This document shows positions 26,937 to 40,161 of a stretch of DNA of 64,000 nucleotides, piece after piece. Position numbers and translations under genes: made by a program. This DNA is from Pampus argenteus. Lineage: Eukaryota > Chordata > Actinopteri > Scombriformes > Stromateidae. The number at the start of each line of letters is the position of its first letter. Position 1 is the first letter of the stretch. The notes under the pieces are model-generated. The model worked only from the letters and a program-made list of their open reading frames with translations, did no database searches and had not been told where the DNA came from. The DNA lies in assembly GCA_036937835.1 (NCBI GenBank), contig CM072862.1, positions 26,059,001 through 26,123,000 on the forward strand, in the 5' to 3' direction.

Positions 26937-27038
26937 CTGTGTCTGGTACATTTGAACCAGTTGAGGATGTCGGTGCAGCGCGTGTAGTAAACCTGGTCGA
27001 ACGGATGAGCGTACGACTCCTGGACCGTCACGGCGTAG
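26937..27038 (-). CDS. megf11: megf11 coding exon 2: first half of EMI domain
   Basis: 102 nt between acceptor ctcctgcag|C and donor AG|GTATGA. It encodes YAVTVQESYAHPFDQVYYTR then CTDILNWFKCTRHR, nearly identical to human MEGF11. EMI cysteines are C60 and C69. The serine codon is split AG|C upstream and the arginine AG|G downstream. Both phases agree with the neighbouring exons. Confidence 0.95.
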
Positions 27039-27741
27039 CTGCAGGAGAAACACAGGCTGCGTTCAGTGTCTACAAACAGCCTGCTTCACTACAAACATCA
27101 AAAAAAATGATAATTCAGATCTATTCAGATCTGTTTTTGTGGATCAGGATACTTCTTGAAACATATTTTTTCTCATGCTGCTATTAAGTCGAAAACGTTT
27201 CTTTTTCTATCAGATCATCAGGATGTGAAGTATTGATTCCAGGATAAAAAGCTCGAACGTGCGTCCTTGTGCTGCTATTTTTTTTTAATATAAGCTCCTG
27301 AAAGCTTTATGTTATTTCTGACATAACTTGTGGTTTCTTTACTGCTGCTTCACTGTGTGAATAAAGGTTACTGAACTGAGTCTAACCTTCAGTGAAGAGT
27401 GAAAACCGTCACACTCAGCAGAGGTAATATCCATTTCCACAATTCCCACTGATTACACAGAGAGATTATCGATCACAGCACCTGCTCTCATCAGAAAGGA
27501 CATTGTGCTTTTATCCAGCGTAGCGCTGAGTGGCGAGACCACTCAAGCAGTCACATTAGCATCACTCTGGATTTACGGCCTCGGTACGTCCCCGAGAGTA
27601 AACCTTTTCCCTTTTTGCTTTTGATTATTGGCAAACCCCTCACTCTTGATTTGTGGCGGGGAGTCCATTAGTTCGCCGCAGCGTTGGGAGTGTTATTTCA
27701 TTCTAAATATTGGAGAAGAGGCTGAATTCGTTGGGACTGAC
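27039..27741 (-). other. megf11: megf11 intron (0.7 kb)
   Basis: Ordinary intron between signal-peptide and EMI exons, with donor AG|GTCAGT and acceptor ctcctgcag. No further feature seen. Confidence 0.9.
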
Positions 27742-27875
27742 CTCTCCCAGTGGCTGCACACGTTGGGGTCGTCCGGGTTGAGGGGCGACGCCAGCGAGAT
27801 GAAGCTGAACACGTTGAGCCACAGCAGGGCTTGGGGAGAAACCCCACCGGCCCACATTGTCCTCCTCCCGCCGTC
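27742..27875 (-). CDS. megf11: megf11 coding exon 1: start codon, signal peptide, start of EMI domain
   Basis: Megf11 is a single-pass EMI/multi-EGF receptor of the MEGF10/Draper family, involved in retinal cell spacing and engulfment in mammals. The start ATG is at 27857-27855; acceptor-like cccccaag at 27878-27876 precedes 18 nt of leader. Coding part: 116 nt. Residues 1-24 look like a signal peptide with a hydrophobic core (LLWLNVFSFISLA), followed by PLNPDDPNVCSHWE, matching the mature N-terminus of human MEGF11. C34 is the first EMI cysteine. This start gives the expected family N-terminus. Assembled with the next three exons it gives 137 whole codons out of about 1040 in human. Confidence 0.93.
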
Positions 27876-28832
27876 CTTGGGGGAGCAGAAAGAAACAGTG
27901 GAGAGAAAAAAACTCACCTTTAAAAGGCAACAACACAAAGACAGAAAGACAACCGTCATGTTAAAATGAAAATAATGTCCCCCTCTCTGTTTGGTTTGGG
28001 ATGTGAGAGATGTGAGATTTCATAAAATGTGATTTAACAACAAGGTTAAGGTGATCCACTGTTGGAAAGGTGTCGTGGTCCTAAGAAATGAAATATCTGC
28101 ATCTATGTGGAGTAAAACAGGTCACGCGTGCACCGCTGGGAATCAGCTGTCACATTTCTGTACTGGACGTTTCCCTCAAATGGGTAAAACTGCTGAATTT
28201 CACTGATAATTTGAGATGTTGATGTTTAGCTTTACAGATATTGTTGTTATTGGCACATTTAAGGGGAAAATTATCACCAAAACGTCAGCCTGATAGGATG
28301 AATGTCTCCACGCGGTCAAAACGTTTGCTGGGAGTGTTGTTGATGGCGGCTGCAGCCATGACAGAGACATGAGAACCAACAGCGGACCTGTTCCTCATGC
28401 CATCACGCCATTTCAGCGACACCTGACAGCTCCGGGAAATCACGGTGATGATAATAAACCCCTGAGTGACAGATCCTCCCTCCCACGCTGTCCCGCAGAC
28501 GAGGGATGACACTATGATGTTATCATTAGCTGCAATATGAGCGAGCAGACTGTGAGAAGTTGGGGGGTTTTTTTTCTTACAGGTGTCTGGTGTGAGGAGA
28601 CGGTTATAAATCAGCTTAAACAAAAGTACAATGATGTAATTATGTTGTAAAGTGAGAGAGAGGAAGACACGTGTTGAGCAGCTCTTTTCTTTTATTGGAC
28701 ACGTTTGTGACAATAAGGACAATAATAAAATACAAATATGGATTTTGGAGGATTGTGTGATGAAAGCTGATCGAGCCTTTAACTCTGCTGATGTCAGATT
28801 AACATGATTAAGGAACAAAAACTGCATCTTAC
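27876..28832 (-). other. megf11: intron between candidate 5' UTR exon and first coding exon
   Basis: About 1 kb. It carries a long minus-strand open frame (28285 onward) that crosses the presumed donor at 28832 and shows no domain, so I treat it as non-coding. Nothing else seen. Confidence 0.5.
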
Positions 28833-28919
28833 CTTGAACAAATCTGGGTGAGATGAGCAGCAATGAGGTGAAACTGAACCTCTGGTGGATGAAGACGGAG
28901 GGACGGGTCCTCAGGATGT
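28833..28919 (-). other. megf11: candidate megf11 5' UTR exon
   Basis: An 87-nt segment flanked on the minus strand by a strong acceptor (ttcttcctctctgtctctaacacag) and a consensus donor (CAAG|GTAAGA). It contains no ATG, as suits an untranslated leader, and lies 1 kb upstream of the start-codon exon. Mammalian MEGF11 also has non-coding leader exons. There is no transcript evidence here; it could instead be a chance pair of splice-like sites. Confidence 0.5.
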
Positions 28920-29325
28920 CTGTGTTAGAGACAGAGAGGAAGAACAAACATATTCATCACACAGATGGACACTGAGTAACATGATTACTGCGCTACAGCT
29001 ACAGGTTGACAGGCTTCCTGATCAATACTTCTCCACAATTACACATTGAACGTGGATCCTGGTTCCCTTTTGTTTGCTTTGCTGTTGTCTCATCAGTAAA
29101 ACGCTGCAGCTTTTCCCCCCAAATGTTCCCGCTGCACCGACGTCTCGATCATCACCTTCTACTCAGATGCACCTGAGGAAACCAAAACTGCTGCGAACTC
29201 ACTTCCTCAAATTTAATTTCATGCAGATAGAAGCGTCCATCTGATAATTCAGAGCCATCAAACGTTCGCCGGGCGCTGATTATACCTGAGCGTCGCCATA
29301 TTTTATCACTGCAGTTCATGCAAAA

Positions 29326-29364
29326 GTGTGTGTGTGTGTGTGTGTGAGAGTGTGTGTGTGTGTG
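29326..29364. repeat. (GT)n microsatellite
   Basis: GT run with one GAGAGT interruption. Confidence 0.93.
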
Positions 29365-30941
29365 CAGGCCTTGTGTTTCACCGCGTGCTGTTTCTCATAA
29401 GCAGCAAGTCACAGCGACAGAAAAATCAATAAAAACACTGTTATTGTTAGTCAAACAATATTTTCCAGGCACTGATAAATGTCTCAATGTGCAGAGCTGT
29501 CAGACTGAGCTCCACCAGAGCTGCTGAGATGTGATTCAGACTCTGGTATGATGGAGCTGCAGGGGAGAGGATGTGATGTCTTACACAACGCCGGTGAAAA
29601 AGACAGACATTATCCAAAATAACTCGATTAAACCGGACTGTCAGGACACAATCAGATGAGACGTCTCATATTCAGCTCGTAGCGTTTTGTGTTAAAGGAT
29701 TAAAAACTGTTTTCCAGCCAACAACGTTTGTGAAATCGAATCACTTCCACGTCCACTTAAATCACATTTCAGGGTTTTTTTTCCATTAATCTTGACGGTT
29801 GCACAATTCCTGAAAGCCAAGAATCTGGGAATATTACAACAAGTCTCTTCTTTCACTTCGGTATATGCACCGTTTAATCCACTTTAAATCCTTGTTTGTG
29901 TCTTTATAACATCTACTGTCTTTTTCTCCGGATCATATAACCGGTCCTGATGTGTTGATGTGTCCTCGGCTACTCATTCAGAAATCCTCCTGCTTCTTAT
30001 TTAACAGACTGGCTCCTGTGTGCATCTCCATCACATCCTTTACGCTCTCCTGATGCTGATTACTTAACTATTCCTCCCTTTAATGAACAACCTTTTGGTG
30101 GTAGAGCCCACCGCGCTCTCCTTCTGTGGAATAAAACTATCGCTGCAGGTTTGGGAGTCCTGCTGAGACTTTCAGATCCAGGCTGAAAAAAGAAACGCAT
30201 CTTTTCTAAATCTAATTTCACCGGCTGGGAAATCAAATCACTAACTGTCTTCCTCTTTGACAAGCAGTTACACCAACTCTGTTCTGGTTATATGATCCGT
30301 AGAAGAAAAGTGGAAGTGTTTCAGAAACATGACGACGTTGAGTCTGACCTCTGACCTCGAGGCCTTTCCCCAACAGGCACGGAGAGAAATTTAACGATCC
30401 AGATCTGAGCAGATGAACTGAAGTTTCCTCCACTCACACATCTGTGACTGTGTCTCCTTTATACGCAGTGAACGTCTAAAACGGTCAGAAACTGCCTGCT
30501 AAAATATGTTAAAATATGTATCTTGAGTTTAATCGGCTTCTTTTGTGTTTCAGAATATTTAACTACAGATTAGAAAACGAAGGTATTGATGTTTATTTCA
30601 TTAATATAAATAATAAAACTGTTTTTTTGTCGACATAACGAGCGAGCATCCAACCTGCAACCACATGAACTCAGGAGGAATAAAATAACTGCTGTTTAAA
30701 GCCTCTTTGGGTGAATTTGAACAAACAGTAATTCAGTTGTTTTTCTCCAGAAATGTCTGATTGTTGAAGTCATACTTCACACAGTGTTTTCATCCAAATG
30801 CTGCAGAAATGATAAATTATGATCAATGTGTGTTTTCCTTTATCTGTTATTACATTATTCTGTAACTTCTGTGAAACTTTTTATTGCATCTTCCCACTTA
30901 AAATTATATTTATTTGTGCTGTTTGTTTTTTTTCCTCTGGC

Positions 30942-30942
<1 letters not shown>

Positions 30943-30998
<56 letters not shown>
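30943..30998. repeat. (CA)n microsatellite
   Basis: CA run of about 28 units. Confidence 0.96.
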
Positions 30999-31001
<3 letters not shown>

Positions 31002-34000
31002 TGCATTTCACTCGGTTTGGTCTGAAATCTGAAACGGTGGGCGTCAGAAATAGGCCGATGTTGTGTCTGCACCGTCACAAGATAAACAAGCAGAAGATTT
31101 TGCCATATTTTCTATCTCTCAATACATATAATTTTCAAAAACTCTTTTCAGACTATTTTTGGAGGCATTTTGCTTCGATTCAAAGGAGAGCAGGTAGAGA
31201 GATGCTGTAAGGTACACAGAGATCCCAGTCACATGACATGAAATGTGTAAACAATGGAGCTCCGTGGCTCAGAGGAATCCATATATCAGGCTTCAGATCA
31301 ATACTCAATATATTAATAACTTCAGTTCATTGTTGGTTTGTTTACAAGAAGAGAAATCGAGAGTTACAGCAGCGTATGTGAAGAGTCTATATGACGTATA
31401 TATCATATATATCTGTATATGTCATTTACACTGATGTATGTTCCGTGTTATGAGACTAATCGATCAGTTACTGTCACATGATCAACAACAACATGCTTAA
31501 TTAATGGCTGAATTAAAGCTGCTGTTTGATCTGTTTATGTATCGTGTTTATTATTACATGATATGAGGTCATATTTATCCAGATTGTTGCTGAGCTTCAT
31601 CACCGTCTGCATCACACGCAGCCAGTTTGGTTATTGAGACGGTTTCTGATCAATCATGAGGACTAAACTGATCAGTTGAATTGATCACGAGTGAAGTCCG
31701 ACTCTGTATCTGAATTAATGTAAAAACTAAAAGAAATAAAAGTTTTTAGTTTTTCAAAGGAGCCAAACTTGAATCTTTTTGATGTTTTATTGATTTTTGT
31801 AATGTAGATCAGTTACAAATAATTCTGGTATAAATTCATAAATTCATCAAGTGAGTCCTTCAAGTGAACATGAAATACAAACACACAACCAGGTATATGG
31901 ATATATCCATCCCATAAGCTCCCTATAATGAGCAGCTAGCAAAGGTCAGCAGCCCCCAACAGCTTAATTAACCACGTTTAGCCACCAAATGGTCACAGCG
32001 AGCTCGCTCACATCCACAGTCAGGACCGAATATGTCTCCACGAGCTCCACCGGCTAAAAAAACCACCTGAAACCACGCAGATCTCCGATATGTGGCTCAA
32101 AGCTTCATTGACCAGCACGCTCCCCTGTGGCCAAATACTCAGGCCGACGTGATGGAGAGTTACAGTCTGCTGACAGCAGCAGCGGACCGCTCGATCCGCC
32201 CCACGCTCTCATGGGGCTCTTTGATAATCTGAACTCAAAACTGATGCAGCACAGTTTACTGTAACCGAGGCGGGTTAAAGGGTCACGCCTGTCAAACGCT
32301 AACATACTATACACCTTAAATTAGCTTTAAGTGGTAAAAGGCTCCGACGGAAATTAGATCAACGGAGCAACAAGAGAGATGCAACAGAATTTATTAATTA
32401 GTCGAAGAAATATTTCATAACCTCAGATCTCTTTGTGAAACTGAAACAGATGACGACCTTTAGAAAAGAGAGGAAACATGTGTCAGTAATTTTAATATCT
32501 GAGTTAGTTATTACAACGATGAGCAGCTGTAACCTCGACGACCCACATCTGTGTCTTTAAGAGCAACGCTCAACTGGCAACGCACCAATATGTGAAATCA
32601 CCCTAATCCGCCCATTTATCCTTCCTGATCAATGCTCACCTATATGGGCGAAAGGGGAGCTGAGGGTGGAGGGATGGTATTGATTTGATGGTCATGGAGC
32701 CGGGTCAATATATTGATCACGTTAGCTCCTTCTGTCTTTAAGTCATGCTACTTGTGTTGATTAAGGGGTTTTTGCATTTCGCTGTAAATGGTTTTCAAAT
32801 ATGAGCTCTTATTAAACTTGCAAAACGGGATCGATGGCAGGTCAGAAATCAATCCAGGTTAAAACCAAACTAAAACACATAAACAAGGTGTCAACGCTAA
32901 CAATGCATCAGTCGTCTATAAATACACAGACATATTTCATGTCAGAAGTTTAACTACTTCACAGCGAGGTCGTCTTCTCATGTGCATCCTCGGGAGGCTT
33001 TGAGTTTCCACATCACGCGTGTGCAAACCGACCCACCGCCTTACAATTGACTTTTCAATTAGCAGAGAGAAACTGTCCACTTTCATCAGATGAACGAGAA
33101 AACAAACTGTGACACACTCGTGCATCAGTCTGCACAGTGAAGAGGAACAACATCCGACTGTAGGAACGGGAAGAAAAACACGTTTCTGAGCGGACGACGG
33201 TCGGTAGCAAACGCCACTCAGACAGAAGGAAAAGGTGCGTTTGTTACGGACTATTTTCAGCGGCGGATAAATCCACGTTTGGTGGTGTAGTGAGTGTGTT
33301 CATGTGCAGCGATGTGACTCACTGATGTGAAGATGTATCAGGCTTCAGACTCACGGTAGTTGTTAGCAGATCAACTTATTGTTGTTTTGTTTCTTTTCTT
33401 GGGATTTATAGACAATAAAAATAACCTTAAAGGGGGCATATTTTATACTATATATATAAAAAACATATACAGCATAATATAAATCAGCACCGTCTGTCTG
33501 GCAGGTCATAATATTTCATGTCCTGCTGAAGTAAATTTGTCAGGTATGATATTGTTGAACATGCAGCGTCTAGTTTCTTCCTTCACGCCTGAACAGGCGC
33601 GTGATGAAATGATGCGGCGCCACGCGGTGATCACGGCTGTAACGTTGCATCAGTCTACATCCGTCTACAACAAGCAGGAGAAGCCGCCGGTTGTCATGAC
33701 AACTCTAATTTAACAACCTTCACTTCTTAATATCAACCGTAGTCAGAAAGCTGCTGCCTCTTACTGACTGACTGAAGCCAAAAATTCAGTAAAAAATAAA
33801 TAAATCCATATTTCAAGATGCAGCATTACAGACGTTGTAGAGGCAGACCGCAGCCCACCCTGCATCCTATAACCCCTCATAGTCTGTAATGTCTCCAGGG
33901 GCCTTTTAACTTCAACTTAATGTATAATTAGCCCTCCGGTAAACCAAAGCTCTTCCTGTTTTGCAGCTCCTTCTTGGTATCGGGGACAATGAAGTAAAAG

Positions 34001-34143
34001 GTTTTAGGAGCACAGTGTGCAACTAAAAAGCATTTCTGCCTTTCAGGACGAAGCCGGTCAGTGAAAAGCATCCATCATTCCTGTAAACACTTTAGAAGCT
34101 CAGTCTGTTAAATTACAGCAAAATCTGATCTCAAAAAGGTGGT

Positions 34144-34170
34144 ACACACACACACACACACACACACACA
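34144..34170. repeat. (CA)n microsatellite
   Basis: CA run of about 13 units. Confidence 0.93.
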
Positions 34171-34861
34171 GTCTCAAATATTAGCAAGATAACGAGTTGC
34201 ATGAAATTCAAGAAATCCTGCAAGTGCAGCGATTTAAATGTACCGAAGGCTGAAAGAGCTGAAAGAGCTGAAAGAGACTCAAAGTCATTTTTCACTCTTC
34301 TGATGGTCCAGAAACAGGAAGCGCCTGGCGGTGAACCAGGTTTCATGTTCCTCCGCTCTGTCTCTGATTCTTAATGAGATGTATTTTATATTGATCAGTG
34401 TCCTCGATTATGTTCACGAGTTGCTAATTCCCATTTTTTACATTAAGACAAAAAATTCACCTTGTTGAAACAAACATGACGCAGCCAGCTTTCCTCTCAC
34501 CGTCCTCATCGTCCTCATCATCCTCATCGTCCTCATGAAGACGGTTGATGAGGGAGAAGGACGAGACGCTTGAACATTCAGAGTATTCAGACGTAGACGG
34601 TGAAACGTTTTGTGTTTTGTGTTTGTTGAATTATAATTATTGGATTTCAGCTGATTTAAACTCTCTTAAAACTTAATAAACAAAGAAAGAAAACAACTTT
34701 TGATAATCGAATAATTTCTTCAACTGGTTCTCGGTTCTGATTTATGAGGATTTTAGTGACAGTGAATAAAATCATTGTTGGTTTTTTAACTGTTGAAGCA
34801 TTTAAAGGATTTGAGCTCTAAGGAGTCGTGATGGATGCTTTCAGCTTCTTTTTTTCGATTC

Positions 34862-34938
34862 TTACAGGCTAAACAATTAATCAAGGAAATAATCAGCGGA
34901 TTAATCGATAATGAAAACAATCGTTCGTTGCAGCTCTG
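34862..34938 (-). mobile_element. fragment of the GCTGCAACNATT MITE family
   Basis: On the minus strand it reads AGAGCTGCAACGAACGATTG followed by TTTTCATTATCGATTAATCC, the left end of the family also seen at 5.37 kb. Confidence 0.6.
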
Positions 34939-35227
34939 CACTCGACTAACGAGACTTAACGAGTCAATTTAAAACGTGGTAATTAATAGCAACACTAAGA
35001 GGCTACAGACATGCTAGCAGCTCATATGAGACTGATGGGAAAGATTAACACCTTTATATAATTACTCTTTATTATTATTATTAATTAGGTAAAATAACAA
35101 TAAAGTTGTCTGTTACTGGTATTTTTACATTTATTTTTTATATTTTTCTGTGGTTTTACTCTATTAATACATTTAATTTAATTTATTTATTATTTGCCTT
35201 TTTTTTATTTTCTAAGTCTACTTTTGA

Positions 35228-35244
35228 CACACACACACACACAG

Positions 35245-35286
<42 letters not shown>
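35228..35286. repeat. (CA)n microsatellite
   Basis: CA run with single AGACAC and AAACAC interruptions. Confidence 0.95.
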
Positions 35287-37504
35287 TCTTCTGGTAACAG
35301 GTAAAATGTCCCGCGTGTCCCACTGGGTGAACCTTGTAATTATGAGCTGAAAACATCAACAACACTTAAATGAACATTAAACCGAGCTAACAATGTGTTT
35401 GATTACCTGTAACCACGGCAACCTGAAATTAAAAACCACTGCATACGTTTCCTTTAGAAAGTTGGGATTCTTCAAGTTGACGCAATTAAGAGGAATTGTT
35501 GAGAAAATACCCAAAAAAGTGCATCTTACAGTAACCTTAGACTTCATAAATAGTACAAACTGTGTCATTATTTTTACATTGCTCTTATTGGGTTTCTGCA
35601 CAGGAACCATAGAAACCGACAGCGCTGCTAATTCCAGTTTATTCCTCATCTATCCGCCATGATTAGATAAATAATCCTTTCAATAACTGACCCTCTTTCA
35701 AGACGACATATCGAGCGAACACAGTGTGATGCATTACTGAAAATCTCCAATCTTTTTCCAAGTATCTTAGCAGCGTTAATTAATATACAAACTAGTACAC
35801 ATCCTGCAAACGAAGGAAGGATCAATGTACAATACTGTGTAATGAGTACAAGCCGTATAATGACTGCTGGTTACTTTCCCTTTGAACGTATGCCTGAATG
35901 AGGCCTGCAGAGCATTAATAGTTGATGTGGTCTGAGTCTCTCACACACACACTAAGGCGTTTCTGAAACGTTGGCGCCCCACTTTCTGCTTTTCTATTAT
36001 GGATTTTTCTTTCAGGGCCAAATATGCTGAATGAGGTGTGGACGATCTGGACGCTGACTGACAACAGTTACTGACAACAGTTACTGACAACAGTTACTGA
36101 CGCGGCATCTGTATCACAGTGATGAAACCTCTCGTCGAAACGAGGCGGCCAACGCACAAGTTCAGCTTTTCAAATCCAAACACACAGAGCAGATCTGAAA
36201 GGCGTTTATGTCTTAAAGTACAGTCGCAGAGAAGCATGAGGTGAAGGCGATGAGCTTTTATCAAGGTCTGCGAGAACAAACGACTGATGCAAACTCTCGA
36301 CATCCCAGCAGGAACTTTTTCTCCAGAGAGCGCCGCGATGTCAGCTGCGTAATTCATGAGTGAAGCCTGTCAGGAAAACGAGCCGCTGTGAGGGATCTCT
36401 GAAGCCCAGGCACAACTCACACATCTCACACAAGTCATCCTCTGTAATTCGTCAGGACCGGCTCGGCCCCTCCACCCACCGTCCCATTGATCAGGAGCCT
36501 TAGTACGCTGCTGATTAAGCACAGAGCTTTAAAGGTTCAATCAGGAATGTATCTGACGCTATGGATTTTGTGTAGACTTGTATAGTATGTTCTGGGACAA
36601 GTTGACTTTGGATAAAAATACAGCTTTTGAAACTTTCTCGACTCAACATTAAGTACGAGAACATTGAACGCAGCAGAGCAAATGTAATGAAACATATAGA
36701 TCCTGAGCCTATTTACACCTGGTATTAGTTTCTATAACTGGTCACATGACCTGCATAATGTACACTTTGAGTTAGAATAAATATTTAAAATCTATTCAAG
36801 TGAAAAAAAATAAATGAAAGAATTCACTTTGTTTTATTATTTGGAGCAGATTCATTTCAGGGCTTCAATTTAGACCGAAAAAATGTTTCCGAGAAGAACA
36901 CTAAACTTCAAATTCAGATTCAAAGTACGACGTTTTCAAAGCATCGAAGTACAATTTGTCCAGTTATTTGAACGGCACACAATAACAGTGATTTCTGTGA
37001 GAGCCTGAATCTGTCTGACACAAAGCAACGAGGACTCCAGATCTGGAAAATAACCAGGTACAATTTGTTTTGTGACAGCTGTGCAGACAATAATAAGGTA
37101 ATAAATAAATAAATAAATAATAAATACAAACACAAGGCGGTGACCTCGACGTCTGCAGCTTCCAGCGAAAGAGGAGCTGCAAATATTTTATTATAAATTC
37201 ATCGTTTGGTCTATAAATGTGTCTGGATGTCGGTGAATATTTTGCATTTTTGTTTTTTTGTGTTTGTAAGTATGAGCTTAGTTTATCTTCTCTACTTTGA
37301 CATCTCTGTTTGTTGTTTGGAGAGACGGTTGTTTACTGTAACACCCGCCACAATATTTCATTATAAACATCATATTTCACACTAATGAGTCTCCCCGCTT
37401 TGTTCCCACTGTGACGTCTGAATAAAGTTTTTCATCTTTTTATCTCACGTGGTCGAAGGAACTTTCTGTTTTCTGCATTTCAACTTCACACCATGATTGT
37501 TTTA

Positions 37505-37935
37505 AAGCTGCATCGATTAATAACTCGCATATAAAAAGCTGGAACCAGGAAATGTTACGATTACTCGATCATCAATATATTTGCTGATTAATTTTTCTAG
37601 TTTTCCTCCATGACAGTGAACTGAATGTGTCTGTCGTTTGGGACATTTTAAGTCGCATCTTGGACATTTTTCACCATTTCATAGATCAAACAACTGATCA
37701 ATAAATCAAGAATAAAACGACAGAGGATCCAGATGAGAATACAAAAACGTTTCTGAGGTTAATTGCAAACTAAACAGGATTTGCTGCTTTCGTTTGTCTC
37801 ATTATCAATAATCTGAATCTTTTAAGGCAAAACAAGCACATTTGAATATGTAACGTTATACAAGTTTCAGAAATCAATTGATTAAGCAATAAAATAAAAA
37901 TAGTCAATTATGAAAATAAGAGCAATAGATTAAGA
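37505..37935 (-). mobile_element. degenerate GCTGCAACNATT-family MITE copies
   Basis: Includes AAAGCTGGAACCAGGAAATG (the mid-part of the family in plus orientation) and, on the minus strand, TTGATCAGTTGTTTGATCTATGAAATG with GGTGAAAAATGTCC, matching the other half. The orientation is mixed, so this is probably two overlapping or rearranged insertions. Confidence 0.5.
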
Positions 37936-39360
37936 AGCTTGCTGTAGGTCAACGATGAGCCTGATTGGTGCATTTGTGCCTCTGCTTCATCTCATCCGTC
38001 CAATCACGTCACGTGTTTGCACTTCTACTGCGCCTCCTCCCATTCTTAAACTCCTCTTCTCCTCCTCCTCCTCCTCCGTCTTGCTCGTCCTGACCTAACT
38101 CCACCAGCCTCCATCATGTCTGTGCCAAAACCTCCTTAATAAATCATGTTCATCTCATATTTGTGTGCCGAGGCCACTTCTAGATTATAACTGAGATTTA
38201 TGGCCGTCACATTAAATGTTTGGTGAGCATCAGCTGAATCGCACCTTTCCCATCATGCAGTACGACACTGTGGGGATGCTGCAGAGCCTCATAGACACAA
38301 TTAAAGATGACAACAACATCCTGCATAACTAACAAGCTACATCCATCCATGAAAACATGACAGCAAAGTGGCGTCGCTGTACAGAGAGTACAGAATAACA
38401 TCTCAAGCCTTAAATCAGGACATTATGAATGAATCCGACTGCAACTCGTTCTGTTTATCAAGCTAAAGTCAGACTTACGTCCTCAAACCTGGTTTTATTG
38501 AATCTTATTTCAACGAAATGTGTTTTTGTTGCAGCTTCTGTTTCAAAATCTCGAGAGAATTAAATTAAAACGAGCTGCAAAGGTTTTATGAAGAGGTGTT
38601 TTCTGATTGGTTCGCTGTATTAGTTGCAAACATGTTAGTGCAACATAAGCATTAACAAATAAACCCACTATAGAGGCTAAAACGCTCTTTCAGCTGATAA
38701 TTCCCCCCATCAACATTACATACACTCCTCTGATCCATCGTTAATGCAGATGTTGATTAATGCAGCTTTGAAAACGCGCCTGAATGCAACATTTACCTTC
38801 AAACTGCTGGAGTTATAAGTCGCAGCAGCCGAGTGGTGCTGCAAACTTCAGCTCCTCTTCTCTGCAGCTATTGACAGACAGTAAGAGGAGTTAAGCCAGC
38901 AGGCTGCGGGTTGGTGGTGAGATTCCCCCGAGTGAGCTGGCAGACATAAGAAGACATATCAGCACTATTTATAAAAAGTCACACACAGCCCTGCAGAGGA
39001 CGGCCCACTTGTCATTGAGATAAACTGGCTAATAATTGATCGTCACAGAAACGAAGGGAGGGCAGTGGGGTTAAATAAAACCCTCGAGTTATTTTGTGTG
39101 TGTGTGTTCTGTGATGGAAAGAGTTACCTTTAGCTCAGCGAGAATGTGAGATTTGTTTAATAGGAAATGCACCTGCTGCATTATAATGAGCATATCTCAA
39201 AGTTTTACTCTCAGAGCTGCTGAAGGCTTTTTATTTCTGTCTCAATTTTAAACTCACTGACTGAATCTGCAACCGAAGCACGAGACGTTCAGAGGACGCC
39301 GCAGTCTGGAAGTGACAAAAATGATCCTCATGTCTCATGTAGTCACCACACTGAAGTACA

Positions 39361-39519
39361 AGTACTGCAGTAACAGTACATAAGTATAGTGATCTTGATG
39401 TAGTTAAAGTACTGCAGTAACAGTACATAAGTATAGTGATCTTGATGTAGTTAAAGTACTGCAGTATCAGTAGTGACTGATATATTATTATATATGACAT
39501 CATTATATTATTAATACTG
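39361..39519 (+). repeat. 47-bp tandem duplication inside a longer dispersed repeat
   Basis: AGTACTGCAGTAACAGTACA then TAAGTATAGTGATCTTGATGTAGTTAA is repeated two to three times. The last copy passes into sequence shared with 49370-49465. Confidence 0.8.
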
Positions 39520-39610
39520 AAGCATCAGTGTTAGAGCAGCATGTTACTGTTGTAGCTGCTGGAGGTGGAGCTAGTTTCAACTACTTTATATACAGTTAGC
39601 TAGTTTAGTC

Positions 39611-39940
39611 CAGTGGTTCCCAACCTAGGGGTCGGGGCCCTCCAAAGGGTCACCAGATAAATCTGAGGGGTCGTGAGATGATTAATGGGAGAGGAAAGAA
39701 GAAGAAACAAAGTTCTGATACACAAATGTGTTTTCAGCTTTTGGACTTTTTCTCTAATCTTTGATTTTTGCTGAAATATTGGATCATTTGAACATTTATT
39801 GAAATGAAACCATGTGAGAAGTTTAGAGGTAAAAATCACTATTTGGTGGAGCTGTTAACAACTCATAGACATCTGAAATGTGACCCGACTACACACTGCT
39901 TTTAGTAAGACGTCAACAGACTAAAAGGTTGAAACCACTG
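39611..39940 (+). mobile_element. non-autonomous hAT-type element (Charlie-like ends), 330 bp
   Basis: The left end CAGTGGTTCCCAACC and the right end GGTTGAAACCACTG are inverted repeats of the CAGTGGTTCCCAACC type typical of Charlie-group hAT elements. The flanking octamers GTTTAGTC and GTTTCATC agree at six of eight positions, as for an aged 8-bp target duplication. Next to the left end is GGGGTCGGGGCCCTCCAAAG, a common neighbour of such ends. No transposase frame. The right two-thirds are repeated almost perfectly at 49467-49694. Confidence 0.75.
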
Positions 39941-40045
39941 GTTTCATCTTTAACAATGTGTTGGATTTTAAAAGCTTCTTATATTATCCATTGAGTCAAA
40001 TCTGCATCTGAACAGTAACTAAAGCTGTCAGATAAATGTAGTGGA

Positions 40046-40161
40046 GTAGAAAGTACTAGATTTACCTCTGACATGTAGAAAGTACTAGATTTACCTCTGA
40101 CATGTAGAAAGTACTAGATTTACCTCTGACATGTAGAAAGTACTAGATTTACCTCTGACAT
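40046..40161. repeat. 29-bp minisatellite, 4 units
   Basis: Four exact copies of GTAGAAAGTACTAGATTTAC plus CTCTGACAT. The related copy at 49.8 kb has only one unit, so the expansion occurred after the two copies separated. Confidence 0.95.

Noticed and set aside
28285..28947. Minus-strand open frame of 220 codons
   Set aside because: No domain. It spans a strong splice acceptor and donor that better define an untranslated exon, and its composition looks like intron.
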